A stretch of 64,000 bases of DNA from Granulicatella elegans ATCC 700633 (GCF_000162475.2 NZ_KI391971.1:684901-748900), one strand, 5' to 3'. Numbered from the stretch's first letter, positions 1-9,478 are shown. Made by a program: numbers and translations. The notes: generated from the sequence alone by a model not told the origin.

Positions 1-246
1 TTAATTGAAGCTCAAACCAATGGGTTACCTGTAGTCACAGCGTGTCACTTACCGAATGCGAAGATTTTAGAGAATTTCGATAATTCTTTAGCTTTAACGG
101 ACTCACTAGAAAACTGGGCGGACAAGATTTTATCTGTTCGAAATAGTCGAGAATTGGATACAGAAAAAGTGAAGAAAAAAATTGATGAAGCAGGATATGA
201 GATTGAATCCGCAACTCGGAATTTAGAGAAGTTATTCAATAATTGA
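1..246 (+). CDS. Glycosyltransferase family 4-like protein, C-terminal fragment
   Basis: The reading frame is open from the first base and ends at a TGA at 244-246, giving 81 residues of a gene that begins before the window. It starts with LIEAQTNGLPVV, which resembles the E-x7-E/GLPVV nucleotide-sugar-binding region near the C-terminus of GT-B (GT4) glycosyltransferases, then continues into a helical tail. Such enzymes transfer sugars in capsule, exopolysaccharide or glycolipid synthesis. The acceptor and sugar cannot be told from this fragment. A terminator follows 35 bp after the stop, so this is the last gene of its operon. Confidence 0.7.
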   Translation, partial: LIEAQTNGLPVVTACHLPNAKILENFDNSLALTDSLENWADKILSVRNSRELDTEKVKKKIDEAGYEIESATRNLEKLFNN

Positions 247-280
247 TGAAGTGAAACAAAGAAGAATATCTTTATTGTTG

Positions 281-317
281 AATGCTTGTTTACGATATCG
301 TGAGCAAGCATTTTTTA
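281..317 (+). terminator. Rho-independent terminator after the glycosyltransferase
   Basis: AATGCTTG and CAAGCATT form the arms of a hairpin with a short AT-rich loop, followed directly by a run of T. Confidence 0.85.
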
Positions 318-362
318 AGTAGTGTTTATAAGGGTTAAAAATTTAATCAGTGAAGAAACGTA

Positions 363-541
363 AATACAGTATAAAAGAAAGCAGAAAAATCTTTTTGTAG
401 CGAAAGCAATAGAAGCCAAGGTAGGCTTCTATTGCAGGTGAAAATCGAGACAACGGCTCGATTTTTAGCCATGAGACCCATAGGGGCTGCTGGCGACCTC
501 GCAAACAAAAAGCATTTTTCTTCTTTCTTTTATTACGTATT
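363..541 (-). repeat. Dispersed three-hairpin palindromic element, copy A
   Basis: The stretch between the glycosyltransferase and azlC holds no gene. Two arms of about 36 bp are near-perfect inverted repeats (363-398 and 505-541). Inside are a hairpin with arms GCAATAGAAGCC/GGCTTCTATTGC, a second with ATCGAG/CTCGAT, and a core reading AGCCATGAGACC then GCTGCTGGCGACC. The same layout recurs at least seven more times in the window. Here the core reads on the plus strand, as in copies E, F and G; copies B, C, C' and D are the other way round. The strand label is a convention only. Confidence 0.8.
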
Positions 542-543
542 AG

Positions 544-572
544 TTGCAAGGTCATAGAAGATTAGGTACACT
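544..572 (+). promoter_or_regulatory. Promoter of azlCD
   Basis: TTGCAA (544-549) and TACACT (567-572) are separated by 17 bp, about 30 bp before the azlC start codon and directly after repeat copy A. Confidence 0.6.
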
Positions 573-605
573 GTCATTTGTATATGAATGAAAAGGAGTT
601 AAGGA

Positions 606-1310
606 ATGAAAGAGTGGAAACAAGCATTTAAATTATCATTACCAATTTTCTTTGGCTATTTATTTTTAGGAATTGCATTTGCTATTTTAATGGTTCAAGA
701 TGGTTACTCAGGTTGGTGGGCAATTTTTTCTAGTATTTTTATGTATGCAGGCTCAATGCAATTTGCCATTGTCAGCTTTATGAATGCCGGTTTAGGACTT
801 GGAATGATTGCTATTATGACTTTACTCATTAATGCACGTATGATGTTTTATGGAATTAGTTTTATTGAATTATTTAAGCGATTAGGATGGAAAGCTTTTT
901 ATTTAATCTTCGCTTTATCGGATGAAACATTTTCAGTAATGGTAGGGATGAAGCAAGAGGAAGAGGGAACTTATTCTGATATTGTTCATGTGTATCTTGC
1001 GTTTTTAAATCATGTGTACTGGGTATTCGGGACGATGGTTGGTGTTATCGCTGGAAACTTTATTCCTTTTTCTGCAAAAGGAATTGATTTTTCAATGACG
1101 GCATTATTCGTGTTAATTGTTGTGAATCAAATCATGCAAAGTGATCGTTATTATCCATTCTTAATCGGTGGAAGTAGTGCATTATTCTGGTTAATTACAG
1201 TTGGACCAAAATATTTCTTATTACCAAGTTTAGCTTGTACAGTCATTTTATTAATGGTAATTTTTGAAAGAAATATGAAACATCCATTGAAGGAGGGAGT
1301 ATCGAAATGA
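606..1310 (+). CDS. azlC: AzlC family branched-chain amino acid export permease, large subunit
   Basis: This 234-residue, very hydrophobic protein begins MKEWKQAFKLSLPIFFGYLF and carries the FGYLFLGIAFAIL and NARMMFYGISF segments typical of AzlC. Known AzlC proteins work with a small AzlD partner as a two-component exporter of branched-chain amino acids or analogues in the cytoplasmic membrane. The start follows AAGGAGTTAAGG. The next gene begins 4 bp before this one ends, so the two are translationally coupled. The substrate is inferred from the family only. Confidence 0.9.
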   Translation: MKEWKQAFKLSLPIFFGYLFLGIAFAILMVQDGYSGWWAIFSSIFMYAGSMQFAIVSFMNAGLGLGMIAIMTLLINARMMFYGISFIELFKRLGWKAFYLIFALSDETFSVMVGMKQEEEGTYSDIVHVYLAFLNHVYWVFGTMVGVIAGNFIPFSAKGIDFSMTALFVLIVVNQIMQSDRYYPFLIGGSSALFWLITVGPKYFLLPSLACTVILLMVIFERNMKHPLKEGVSK

Positions 1311-1636
1311 CACCAATGATGATTTTTTTAAGTATGATGGTTGCAACGATTGTAACATTCGGATTAAGATTATTCCCTTATGTGATGTTTCGTCATCATG
1401 ATGTATTACCCCCTCGCTTGCAATTTATTGCACAAGTATTGCCTAAAGCAATTATGACGACATTAGTTATATACTGTGTCAAAGATGTAGCTTGGACACA
1501 AGCACCATTTGGGGCAGCAGAACTCATTAGTATTGCTTGTGTAGTAGTTTTACATTGGTGGAAACAAAATACTTTATTAAGCATCTTTGTTCCAACGATG
1601 ATATATATGTTTTTAATTCAAGTAGTATTTGCTTAA
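1307..1636 (+). CDS. azlD: AzlD family branched-chain amino acid transport small subunit
   Basis: This 109-residue protein with about four membrane segments has the usual AzlD size and the features TFGLRLFPYVMF and LPKAIMTTLVIYC. It overlaps azlC by 4 bp (ATGA), and a terminator follows 15 bp after the stop. It is the small partner subunit of the AzlCD exporter. There is no regulator gene such as azlB beside it, so how the pair is controlled is not visible. Confidence 0.88.
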   Translation: MTPMMIFLSMMVATIVTFGLRLFPYVMFRHHDVLPPRLQFIAQVLPKAIMTTLVIYCVKDVAWTQAPFGAAELISIACVVVLHWWKQNTLLSIFVPTMIYMFLIQVVFA

Positions 1637-1650
1637 ATGTAAAAAGTAAT

Positions 1651-1692
1651 AAAAGCTCCTAAAGTCTTTATAAGGCTTTAGGAGTTTTTTGC
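1651..1692 (+). terminator. Terminator of azlCD
   Basis: Hairpin arms CTCCTAAAG and CTTTAGGAG surround a short loop and are followed by TTTTTT. Confidence 0.92.
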
Positions 1693-1781
1693 ATTCTATT
1701 CGAATTTCTTTCAGCAAAACACTATCATTTCAAAACATTTGTTGTTACACTAATAGAAGATGAAATAGAAAGAGGAGTCAC

Positions 1782-2579
1782 ATGAAGTTATTATTTGTTG
1801 GAGACGTTGTTGGTGCTCCAGGTCGTCAAGCTATTGAAGATTATTTACCAAAATTAAAGAAAAAATATAAACCTCAAGTAACAATTGTCAATGGGGAAAA
1901 TGCTGCGAATGGAAAGGGCATTACGGAGAAAATTTATAAGCAATTATTACAGGCTGGTGCAGATGTTGTGACATTAGGAAATCATGCATTTGATAATCGT
2001 GATATTTTTGAATTTATTGATGATGCAAAAAAAATGGTTCGTCCAGCGAATTATCCAGCAGGTGTTCCAGGGCAAGGAATGGTATTTGTAAAGTGTAATC
2101 AAGTGGAAGTTTGTGTGATTAACTTACAAGGCCGTGTGTTTATGAATACGCTAGATGATCCATTTCAAGTGATTCAGTCACTCATTGAAATAGCTCGTAA
2201 GAGAACGCCCATTATTTTTGTAGATTTCCATGCGGAAGTGACAAGTGAAAAACAAGCAATGGGTTGGTTTTTAGATGGGAAAGTAACCGCCGTGATTGGA
2301 ACGCATACGCATGTGCAAACGAATGATGCCCGTATTTTACCTCAGGGAACGGCAGTCATGTGTGATGTGGGTATGACAGGTCCTTATAATGGAATTTTAG
2401 GAATGGAAAGAGAAGCGATTATTGGTAAATTTTTAAACCAATTACCAACACGGTTCGAAGTGTCTGATCCTGATGAGATTCAATTATCCGCTTGTTTTAT
2501 TGAATGTGATGATACAACTGGAAAAGTGAAGAAAATTTTACCTATTAAAATTTCACCAGATCAACCATTTATGGAATAA
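1782..2579 (+). CDS. ymdB: YmdB family metallophosphoesterase (cyclic nucleotide phosphodiesterase)
   Basis: The 265-residue length and the metal-binding motifs match the YmdB/TIGR00282 family: GDVVGAPGR near the start, GNHAFDN about residue 67, DFHAE about 149 and GTHTHVQTND about 174. The Bacillus subtilis homologue is a 2',3'-cyclic nucleotide phosphodiesterase that affects biofilm and motility decisions; that role is family knowledge. In many Firmicutes ymdB follows rny, but here it heads a group with mutS and mutL, 20 bp upstream of mutS. The start ATG follows AGAGGAGTC. Confidence 0.92.
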   Translation: MKLLFVGDVVGAPGRQAIEDYLPKLKKKYKPQVTIVNGENAANGKGITEKIYKQLLQAGADVVTLGNHAFDNRDIFEFIDDAKKMVRPANYPAGVPGQGMVFVKCNQVEVCVINLQGRVFMNTLDDPFQVIQSLIEIARKRTPIIFVDFHAEVTSEKQAMGWFLDGKVTAVIGTHTHVQTNDARILPQGTAVMCDVGMTGPYNGILGMEREAIIGKFLNQLPTRFEVSDPDEIQLSACFIECDDTTGKVKKILPIKISPDQPFME

Positions 2580-2599
2580 TAAAGGAGAAAATTTTACGA

Positions 2600-5218
2600 A
2601 TGCCTCAAAAAACGAAGAGAACGCCCATGATGGAACAATATTTTTCGATTAAGGAACAATATCCGGATTGTTTATTGTTTTATCGTTTGGGAGATTTTTA
2701 TGAATTATTTTATGATGATGCACTAGAAGCTGCTCGTCTATTAGAAATTACATTAACAAGTCGAAATAAAAATGCAGAAGATCCAATTCCGATGTGTGGA
2801 GTTCCTCATCATTCTGCTAAAGAATATATTCGAACATTAATTGAATATGGAAAGAAAGTTGCGATTTGTGAGCAATTAGAAGACCCCAAATTTACTAAAG
2901 GAATGGTCAAAAGAGATGTTGTCCAAGTTTTAACGCCTGGGACATATACGGAGTATTCTCAACAACATGCTAATAATTATTTAGTAGCATTAAAACCATT
3001 GGCGCAAGATTCTTATGCTTTAGGCTATGTTGATGTTGCAACAGGGGAATTAAAAGGAACTTGTGTTCAATCAATGGAAGAAGTTCGTAGTGAATGTTCA
3101 AGTTTAAAAACGAGAGAATTAGTCAAAGTTGGAGATTTTTCTTCGGAAGCATTAGAAGAAATGTGCTTGTATTTTGATATTTTACCATCTACCTTAGCAA
3201 CTGAAGACATTCAAAAAGGTAGTTTTGATGCGTTGTTAGAAGATATTGAACAAGAAGATGTCTATGAAGTTCTGGAAGGTTTATTATCTTATTTAGCGAA
3301 AACTCAAAAGAAAAGTTTTACTCACCTGCAAAAAGCGAGTTATTATGAACGAGATTTTTACTTATTCATGAATTATGAAGCAAAAAGAAACTTAGAGTTA
3401 ACGAGTACGATTCGTACACAGCAAAAACAAGGTTCACTTTATTGGTTCTTAGATGAAACTCAAACAGCGATGGGTGCTCGTTTATTAAAGCAATGGATTG
3501 AAAAACCATTAGTGCTTCAAACTGATATTGAAGAACGACATGATTTAGTAGAAAGTTTGACGCAACATTATTTTGAACGGATAGATTTTATTGAAGCGTT
3601 AAAAGGTGTATATGATTTAGAGCGCATTGTTGGGAAAGTTTCATTTGGAACTGCTAATGCGAGAGATTTATTACAATTAAAACAAACATTAGCGAAAGTT
3701 CCTGTTTTTAGAGCGATTGCAGATAGTTTGAATCATCCGAAGTGGCAAAAGTTAAAACAACAATTACATGCGATTCCAGAATTATATGAACGCATCGAAA
3801 GAGCCATTGATGAAGATGCTCCGGTATCTTTATCAGATGGAAATATTATTAAAAAAGGCTATCATGAAAAACTAGACCTTTACCGTGAAACGATGGCACA
3901 TGGGAAAGAATGGATTGCTCAATTACAACAAACAGAGAGAGAAGCTACTGGAATCAAATCGTTAAAAATTAGTTATAATAAAGTGTTTGGGTATTATATC
4001 GAAGTGACAAAAGCAAATCTTTCTCAGTTAGATGATAGTCGTTATGAACGAAAACAAACATTGAGTAATGCAGAACGTTTTATTACACCTGAATTAAAAG
4101 AAAAAGAAGCGTTGATTTTAGAAGCTGAAGAGAAATCAAGTTTACTAGAATATGAATTATTTGTGGCTGTTCGTGAAGAAGTGAAAACTTATACGGAGCA
4201 ATTACAAGAATTAGCAAAAGCAGTCGCAACCATCGATGTATTGCAATCGTTTAGTACCGTGAGTGAAGCGTATCAATTAACAAGACCTACGATTTCATTA
4301 ATGGATCGCTCGTTAGAAATTATCGATGGTCGTCACCCAGTTGTTGAAAAAGTGATGGGACGTTCTAGCTATGTCCCTAATTCGATTCAAATGTCGCCAG
4401 AAGACCATATTTTATTAATTACAGGACCAAATATGTCTGGTAAATCAACGTATATGAGACAGTTGGCGCTTTGTGTGATTCTATCTCAAATTGGTTGCTT
4501 TGTTCCAGCGACAAGTGCAAAAATTCCAATTTTTACAAAAATCTTTACACGAATTGGAGCAGCAGATGATTTAATCTCTGGTCAAAGTACCTTCATGGTA
4601 GAAATGATGGAAACCAATACAGCATTACGACAAGCTGATCCAACAAGTTTATTATTATTTGATGAAATTGGAAGAGGAACAGCTACTTATGACGGGATGG
4701 CTCTTGCTCATGCCATTATTGGATATATTCATGAACATTTAACTGCGAAAGTCCTTTTTTCAACTCATTATCATGAATTAACAGCTTTAAGTGATACATA
4801 TGAAGATTTGAAAAATGTCCATGTAGGAGCCATTGAAAAAGATGGCGAAGTGGTCTTCCTTCATAAAATTATGGAAGGGCCAGCAGATAAGAGTTACGGA
4901 ATTCATGTCGCTAAATTAGCTGGATTACCTTCATCATTATTAAATCATGCGGAAAATATTTTAACGATTTTAGAAACTAATTCGCAAGCGAATATAAGTC
5001 TTCAAGAAGATGCTCCCGTGGAAAAGGCTGAAGTGGAAATTGTAGAAACTAGTGCTACTGTTGAAGTTCCACGTGTTGAATCAGAACAATTGGATTTATT
5101 TACAAGTAATCTCGATCAAGAAGTATTAGAGGAGATAAAATCTGTTCGAGTGATGAATTTAACGCCACTTCAAGCGTTGCAATTCATCGACCAATGGCAA
5201 ACAAGACTGAAAGGGTGA
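2600..5218 (+). CDS. mutS: DNA mismatch repair ATPase MutS
   Basis: An 872-residue MutS of normal length. The N-terminal mismatch-binding domain begins PMMEQYFSIKEQYPDCLLFY and has the FYELF motif that contacts the mispair. The ABC-type ATPase domain has Walker A GPNMSGKST about residue 609, the signature STFMVEMMET and Walker B LLLFDEIGRG about residue 684. The C-terminus carries an acidic linker and a final helix ending FIDQWQTRLKG. It recognises base mismatches and recruits MutL. The gene lies 4 bp before mutL in one operon. Confidence 0.98.
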   Translation: MPQKTKRTPMMEQYFSIKEQYPDCLLFYRLGDFYELFYDDALEAARLLEITLTSRNKNAEDPIPMCGVPHHSAKEYIRTLIEYGKKVAICEQLEDPKFTKGMVKRDVVQVLTPGTYTEYSQQHANNYLVALKPLAQDSYALGYVDVATGELKGTCVQSMEEVRSECSSLKTRELVKVGDFSSEALEEMCLYFDILPSTLATEDIQKGSFDALLEDIEQEDVYEVLEGLLSYLAKTQKKSFTHLQKASYYERDFYLFMNYEAKRNLELTSTIRTQQKQGSLYWFLDETQTAMGARLLKQWIEKPLVLQTDIEERHDLVESLTQHYFERIDFIEALKGVYDLERIVGKVSFGTANARDLLQLKQTLAKVPVFRAIADSLNHPKWQKLKQQLHAIPELYERIERAIDEDAPVSLSDGNIIKKGYHEKLDLYRETMAHGKEWIAQLQQTEREATGIKSLKISYNKVFGYYIEVTKANLSQLDDSRYERKQTLSNAERFITPELKEKEALILEAEEKSSLLEYELFVAVREEVKTYTEQLQELAKAVATIDVLQSFSTVSEAYQLTRPTISLMDRSLEIIDGRHPVVEKVMGRSSYVPNSIQMSPEDHILLITGPNMSGKSTYMRQLALCVILSQIGCFVPATSAKIPIFTKIFTRIGAADDLISGQSTFMVEMMETNTALRQADPTSLLLFDEIGRGTATYDGMALAHAIIGYIHEHLTAKVLFSTHYHELTALSDTYEDLKNVHVGAIEKDGEVVFLHKIMEGPADKSYGIHVAKLAGLPSSLLNHAENILTILETNSQANISLQEDAPVEKAEVEIVETSATVEVPRVESEQLDLFTSNLDQEVLEEIKSVRVMNLTPLQALQFIDQWQTRLKG

Positions 5219-5222
5219 GTCT

Positions 5223-7211
5223 ATGGGGAAAATTAAAGAATTAAGTGCTTTATTAACCAATCAGATAGCAGCAGGGGAAGTCATTGAACGACCGTCATCT
5301 GTTGTCAAAGAATTATTGGAAAATGCAGTAGATGCTGGCAGTACAAGGATTGTCATTGAAATTGAAGAAGCAGGATTAAAACTCATACGAATCACCGATA
5401 ATGGTTCAGGGATGAGTCGTGAAGATGCTGTACTATCGATTCGCCGTCATACGACGAGTAAAATTTATTCGCCTGAACAATTATTTCGCATTAAAACATT
5501 AGGATTCAGAGGAGAAGCTTTAGCGAGTATTACAGCAGTTTCAAAAGTGACTGTAACGACTTCAACAGGAGAAGAAGTGGGAACTCAGTTAAAAGTGGAG
5601 TCAGGAACGATTGTGGAAGAAACTCAAGTACCTCCATTAAAAGGGACTACCATTGAAGTTTCAGATTTATTTTATAATACTCCTGCTCGGTTGAAATTTG
5701 TTCGAACACTTCAAACGGAAATTGCTCATATTACAGATGTTGTGAGTAAAATCTCTTTAAGTCATCCAGAAATTTCGATTATTTTAAGAAATGAAGGAAA
5801 TGAATTAATTCGAACAGCAGGAAATGGTGACTTACGTCAAGCGATTGCGGGTAATTTAGGTCCTACTAACGCTCGTAAAATGTTAGCATTTAGTGGGGAA
5901 GATGATGATTTCAAAGTCAGTGGATATACTTCTTTGCCAGAATTAACAAGGTCCAATCGAAATTATATTTCGATTTTTATCAATGGTCGTTCAATTCGTA
6001 ACATTGCCATTTCTAAAGCAATTGTGGCAGGATATGGTTCTACTTTAATGGTGGGACGTTTTCCAATTACAGTAATTGATATTGAAATGGATTTCCAATT
6101 AGTCGATGTCAATGTGCATCCAACAAAGCAAGAAGTGCGTATTAGTAAAGAAGTGGAGCTATCAGCACTTATTCAAAAAGCGATCCATGAGTCGATTCAA
6201 GGGGTACAACGAATTCCTGAATCATTAGAAGATTTACCATTTAAACGTAAATCAACGGAATCGACAACTGCTCGACCGGTAGTGGAACAGGAAACGTTAA
6301 ATTTTGACTTAAAACCAGTTCAGCCATCCATTCGAGTTGAAACTCCTAGCGAGTGGATACAAGAGGATGAGATTACTTCGTATACGAGTGAAGCTGTAAG
6401 TTTAGAAGAGTTACCTTTAGAAACTGAAGAGAGTCCATTTAAGGGAGAGATTTCCAAAGAACTAACAGAGGAAATTCCAGTTCAAATAACGAATCATAAC
6501 AAAGAGGGCTGTGAAGATTGCCGAATAGATTTTCACCAAGAAAAAGCGAATTATTGGAAATTATCTCAAGAATTGGATGAAGAAAATTTTGAAACTGATT
6601 TTCCAGAATTACATTATTTTGGACAAATGCATGGGACGTATTTATTTGCGCAAAATGAAAAAGGGTTATACATGATTGACCAACATGCTGCTCAAGAACG
6701 GATTAAATATGAAATATTTAAAGTTTCTATTGGAGAAGTAGCACCAGTGAGTCAATCCTTAATGATTCCGATTATCATGGAATTTTCGAAAAAAGAAGCG
6801 CTAAAATTACAAGAGTCCTTAGAAATGATTCGTGAATTTGGTATTGAAATTGAACCATTTGGGACTCATACGTTTCAAATTCAATCTCACCCTAGTTGGA
6901 TTAAACAGGGAGAAGAAAAGGAAATCATTGAGGAAATTATTGATTTAGTTCTCTCAAATCAAAAAGTAACAGTTGCTCAGTTACGGAAGGCAACTGCCAT
7001 TATGATGAGCTGTAAAGGGTCGATTAAGGCGAATCATCGTTTAACAACGCTTGAGGCGGAACAATTATTAGTGGACTTAGCAAAATGTAAAAATCCGTAT
7101 AATTGCCCGCATGGTAGACCAGTATTAGTTCATTTAAGCAATAAAGATTTGGAAAAATTATTTAAACGAATTCAAGATCCACATCAATCGAAGTGGAAGT
7201 TTGAAGATTAG
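5223..7211 (+). CDS. mutL: DNA mismatch repair endonuclease MutL
   Basis: A 662-residue MutL. The N-terminal GHKL ATPase has [30 protein letters not shown] and GFRGEAL. A variable acidic linker follows. The C-terminal dimerisation domain holds the metal-binding endonuclease motif [12 protein letters not shown] and the CPHGRP motif, so this is the nicking type found in bacteria without MutH. The linker contains an unusual Cys pair (GCEDCRID, about residue 430) of unknown meaning. It is cotranscribed with mutS. Confidence 0.97.
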   Translation: MGKIKELSALLTNQIAAGEVIERPSSVVKELLENAVDAGSTRIVIEIEEAGLKLIRITDNGSGMSREDAVLSIRRHTTSKIYSPEQLFRIKTLGFRGEALASITAVSKVTVTTSTGEEVGTQLKVESGTIVEETQVPPLKGTTIEVSDLFYNTPARLKFVRTLQTEIAHITDVVSKISLSHPEISIILRNEGNELIRTAGNGDLRQAIAGNLGPTNARKMLAFSGEDDDFKVSGYTSLPELTRSNRNYISIFINGRSIRNIAISKAIVAGYGSTLMVGRFPITVIDIEMDFQLVDVNVHPTKQEVRISKEVELSALIQKAIHESIQGVQRIPESLEDLPFKRKSTESTTARPVVEQETLNFDLKPVQPSIRVETPSEWIQEDEITSYTSEAVSLEELPLETEESPFKGEISKELTEEIPVQITNHNKEGCEDCRIDFHQEKANYWKLSQELDEENFETDFPELHYFGQMHGTYLFAQNEKGLYMIDQHAAQERIKYEIFKVSIGEVAPVSQSLMIPIIMEFSKKEALKLQESLEMIREFGIEIEPFGTHTFQIQSHPSWIKQGEEKEIIEEIIDLVLSNQKVTVAQLRKATAIMMSCKGSIKANHRLTTLEAEQLLVDLAKCKNPYNCPHGRPVLVHLSNKDLEKLFKRIQDPHQSKWKFED

Positions 7212-7222
7212 GAGGAAGAAAA

Positions 7223-7657
7223 ATGTCAGATTTTTCAAAAGAAGCATTAAAACAACGATTAACAGAAATTCAATATGAAGTGACGCAAAATGAAGCGACA
7301 GAACGTCCGTTTTCAGGAGAATATGATGAATTTTTTGAAGAAGGTATTTATGTAGATGTAGTGAGTGGTGAACCATTATTTAGTTCAAAAGATAAATTCG
7401 ATGCAGGTTGTGGCTGGCCATCATTTTCAAAACCAATTCAAAATACAACATTAACAGAAAAAGAAGACCATAAATTAAATCGTGTTCGTACAGAAGTTCG
7501 TAGTCAAAAAGCGGATTCTCATTTAGGGCATGTATTTCCAGATGGACCTGAAGAATTAGGTGGATTACGTTATTGTATTAATTCTGCTGCATTAAGATTT
7601 ATTCCAAAGGCAGATTTAGAAAAAGAAGGATATGGAGAATTTCTTCAATACTTTTAA
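7223..7657 (+). CDS. msrB: Peptide-methionine (R)-S-oxide reductase MsrB
   Basis: This 144-residue protein has the MsrB signatures [20 protein letters not shown] and the catalytic-cysteine segment [13 protein letters not shown]. MsrB reduces the R form of methionine sulfoxide in proteins. The usual first CxxC zinc pair is absent, as in many Firmicute forms. It sits 11 bp after mutL with its own GGAGG site, placing protein-oxidation repair in the same transcript as mismatch repair. No MsrA lies in the window. Confidence 0.95.
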   Translation: MSDFSKEALKQRLTEIQYEVTQNEATERPFSGEYDEFFEEGIYVDVVSGEPLFSSKDKFDAGCGWPSFSKPIQNTTLTEKEDHKLNRVRTEVRSQKADSHLGHVFPDGPEELGGLRYCINSAALRFIPKADLEKEGYGEFLQYF

Positions 7658-7676
7658 AGAGAAATGGAGTTAGAAA

Positions 7677-8132
7677 ATGAGTCGTACTGTTCATACTGAA
7701 TTGACAAATATGTGTATGATTTATGACCAAGAGGGTAATGTTTTAGTGCAAGAGAAAAATTTGAGTTATGCACAAGGATTAATCTTTCCTGGTGGTCATA
7801 TTGAACCAATGGAATCGATTGTAGATTCGACTATTAGAGAAATTAAAGAAGAAACAGGTCTAACGATTAGTCAGCTAGAGTTTTGTGGAATTAAAGATTG
7901 GATTCAACCAGATGGTACACGTTATATTGTCTTTTTATATAAAACGAGTCATTACACTGGCGAACTTCGTTCTTCTTCTGAGGGAGATATGTTTTGGATT
8001 TCTTTAGAAGATTTGAAGAAGAGAGAACCATTATGGCATTTGGATCAAATGTTAGACATTTTTGAACAAAAGGGACCTACTGAATTATTTTTCAATCGTG
8101 GAGATGAGGAGTACGTTCCGGAATTGAAGTAG
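7677..8132 (+). CDS. NUDIX hydrolase, likely 8-oxo-dGTP diphosphatase-like
   Basis: A 151-residue NUDIX fold protein. The full Nudix box G-x5-E-x7-RE-x2-EE-x-G is visible from GHIEPMESI to REIKEETGL, about residues 41-63. The tail WISLEDLKKREPLWHLDQML resembles the MutX/MutT-like sanitising enzymes of lactic acid bacteria, which would fit its place 19 bp after msrB and close to mutSL. The substrate is not decided by the sequence. Confidence 0.8.
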   Translation: MSRTVHTELTNMCMIYDQEGNVLVQEKNLSYAQGLIFPGGHIEPMESIVDSTIREIKEETGLTISQLEFCGIKDWIQPDGTRYIVFLYKTSHYTGELRSSSEGDMFWISLEDLKKREPLWHLDQMLDIFEQKGPTELFFNRGDEEYVPELK

Positions 8133-8146
8133 GACAGACTTTTTAT

Positions 8147-8317
8147 ACGAAACTACGAAAGACTTCTGTTATAGTAGCATAGGACGGTAGCGGCCTCGCA
8201 AAAAGCGAGTCTCATGCCTAAATTTCGAGCCTTGGTCTCGAAATTTCCTAATCATAGTAACCGATGTTTCGACTACTATGATATATGCTACTATGGGAAG
8301 TCTTTCTTCGTTTTACG
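8147..8317 (+). repeat. Dispersed three-hairpin palindromic element, copy B
   Basis: Closing arms pair imperfectly (for example AAAGACTTC with GAAGTCTTT, and ATAGTAGCATA with TATGCTACTAT). Inside is the core GGACGGTAGC, a hairpin CTCGC/GCGAG, then TCTCATGCC, the paired AAATTTCGAG/CTCGAAATTT hairpin and a hairpin ATCATAGTA/TACTATGAT. Compared with copies A, D and F, the core pair GCC/GGC is swapped to GGC/ACC, which keeps most of the pairing. The element lies between the NUDIX gene and hicA. Confidence 0.8.
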
Positions 8318-8343
8318 AAATATGAGAGAGAAGGTAATCATTC

Positions 8344-8373
8344 TTGATTAACACGTGTAACACGTGCTATAAT
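8344..8373 (+). promoter_or_regulatory. hicAB promoter with palindrome doublet in the spacer
   Basis: TTGATT (8344-8349) and TATAAT (8368-8373) are 18 bp apart. The whole spacer is two tandem 9-mers, AACACGTGT and AACACGTGC, each containing the palindrome CACGTG. A dyad inside the promoter is what an autorepressing HicB would be expected to bind; that is an inference. Confidence 0.75.
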
Positions 8374-8397
8374 ATTTGTGTCAGGAGGTAGAGCGCT

Positions 8398-8577
8398 ATG
8401 CCGATGACGCAAAATGAGATGGTCAAACTTCTTATCGCTCATGGTTGGTCAAAGACAAAGGGTGGTAAAGGTTCCCATGTAAAAATGGAGAAACAAGGAG
8501 AAAGACCTATCATAATTCCCCACGGTGAGTTAAATAAATTCACTGAAAAAGGGATAAAAAAGCAAGCTGGGTTGTAA
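8398..8577 (+). CDS. hicA: HicA-type toxin (mRNA interferase)
   Basis: A 59-residue protein (MPMTQNEMVKLLIAHGW...) of the HicA double-stranded-RNA-binding-like fold. It has the GGKGSHVKM segment with the catalytic histidine of HicA toxins and the IIIPHGEL strand near the C-terminus. HicA toxins cleave mRNA and are neutralised by HicB. The start ATG follows AGGAGG with 7 bp spacing. It is cotranscribed with hicB, 36 bp downstream, from a promoter with an operator-like repeat. The length and the key histidine look intact. Confidence 0.9.
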   Translation: MPMTQNEMVKLLIAHGWSKTKGGKGSHVKMEKQGERPIIIPHGELNKFTEKGIKKQAGL

Positions 8578-8613
8578 AACTCAGCCTCTGCTTTTCTAAT
8601 TGGAGGTATGAAA

Positions 8614-9069
8614 ATGTTAGTAACTTATCCAGCGTTATTTTATTATGATGATTCAGATGGTACTAGTGCACCTTATTTTGTACATTTTCCAGATTTTTCA
8701 AATATTTCTGGTACTCAAGGAAAAGATATTAGTGATGCATTGGAAATGGCAAGTGAGTGGCTAGGCATGAATGCTGCTGATTGTATCGAAAATGATATCG
8801 ATTTACCTAAGCCATCAGATATAAATTCTTTATCCTTAGTTGAGCATAATCCTTTCAAGGATGATAAAGATATTGAATTAAAATTTGATTCAAAAAAATC
8901 ATTTATTTCTATGGTAGGTGTAAATGTAAATCATTATTTAGGAAATCAAGAACCAGTAAAAAAAACTTTAACGATACCGAGATGGGCTGATAAGTTAGGC
9001 AGAGAATTAGGTTTAAATTTTTCTCAAACTTTAACGGAAGCAATTGTCGAAAGAAAAATAAACTTTTAG
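8614..9069 (+). CDS. hicB: HicB-type antitoxin and autorepressor
   Basis: The protein begins MLVTYPALFYYDDSDG, the partial RNase H fold of HicB antitoxins with FVHFPDF and the amphipathic segment DALEMASEWLGM. The C-terminus LTIPRWADKLGRELGLNFSQ is a ribbon-helix-helix-like DNA-binding part. A start at 8608 is possible, but GGAGG at 8602-8606 leaves only 1 bp to it and 7 bp to the ATG at 8614, so 8614 (151 residues) is chosen. It should block HicA and bind the dyads at 8350-8367. Confidence 0.88.
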   Translation: MLVTYPALFYYDDSDGTSAPYFVHFPDFSNISGTQGKDISDALEMASEWLGMNAADCIENDIDLPKPSDINSLSLVEHNPFKDDKDIELKFDSKKSFISMVGVNVNHYLGNQEPVKKTLTIPRWADKLGRELGLNFSQTLTEAIVERKINF

Positions 9070-9092
9070 GATTTCCTAAGAGTTTATTTTTT
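9058..9092 (+). terminator. Terminator of hicAB
   Basis: ATAAACTTTTAGGA pairs with TCCTAAGAGTTTAT (one G-T pair) and is followed by TTTTTT. The left arm includes the last codons of hicB. Confidence 0.92.
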
Positions 9093-9233
9093 TGATATGA
9101 ATTTGATAGAGCACAAGAAAGCTTTCTAACGTGTTGCTTCTGTACCGTCGAAATATTAAAATCAAAGTACAAAAGCAACCTTCTTTAGCAAGCTTAGCGA
9201 AGCTGATAAAGTAACAGACTCCTATTGAATTAT

Positions 9234-9262
9234 TTGACAAATAAAACAGATTTTCTTATACT
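9234..9262 (+). promoter_or_regulatory. Promoter of the alaS T-box leader
   Basis: TTGACA (9234-9239) and TATACT (9257-9262) are separated by 17 bp, immediately upstream of the T-box leader. The 140 bp before it, after the hicB terminator, holds nothing I can name. Confidence 0.85.
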
Positions 9263-9264
9263 AA

Positions 9265-9478
9265 TTGAGTATGAACCAGTCAGATAAAAGAATTTTAATC
9301 GTAGAGAGGTCTAGTCGGTGAAAATGACCACAAAATTTATGCTCCTGATTGGAATTTTGTAGAAATACAGACGCTTCCCGCGTTATCGGAATGAATGAGG
9401 ATGAAATGCTGTTTCATTGTAAGCAAGGTGGTACCGCGTGGTAGACGCCCTTGTAACAATGGGGCAGTTTTTATTTTT
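9265..9478 (+). ncRNA. T-box riboswitch (tRNA-Ala sensing) upstream of alaS
   Basis: The leader contains the T-box core AAGGTGGTACCGCG (9425-9438), which pairs with the tRNA acceptor end. A terminator hairpin (GCCC at 9447-9450 with GGGGC at 9461-9465) and a T run follow. A GCU in ATGCTCC near 9342 is a candidate alanine specifier codon but I could not fold stem I with certainty. Uncharged tRNA-Ala would stabilise the antiterminator and let alaS be transcribed. Confidence 0.92.

Noticed and set aside
343-555. A 70-codon minus-strand reading frame over repeat copy A
   Set aside because: It is made wholly of the palindromic element, including both arms; the coding is a by-product of low stop-codon density.
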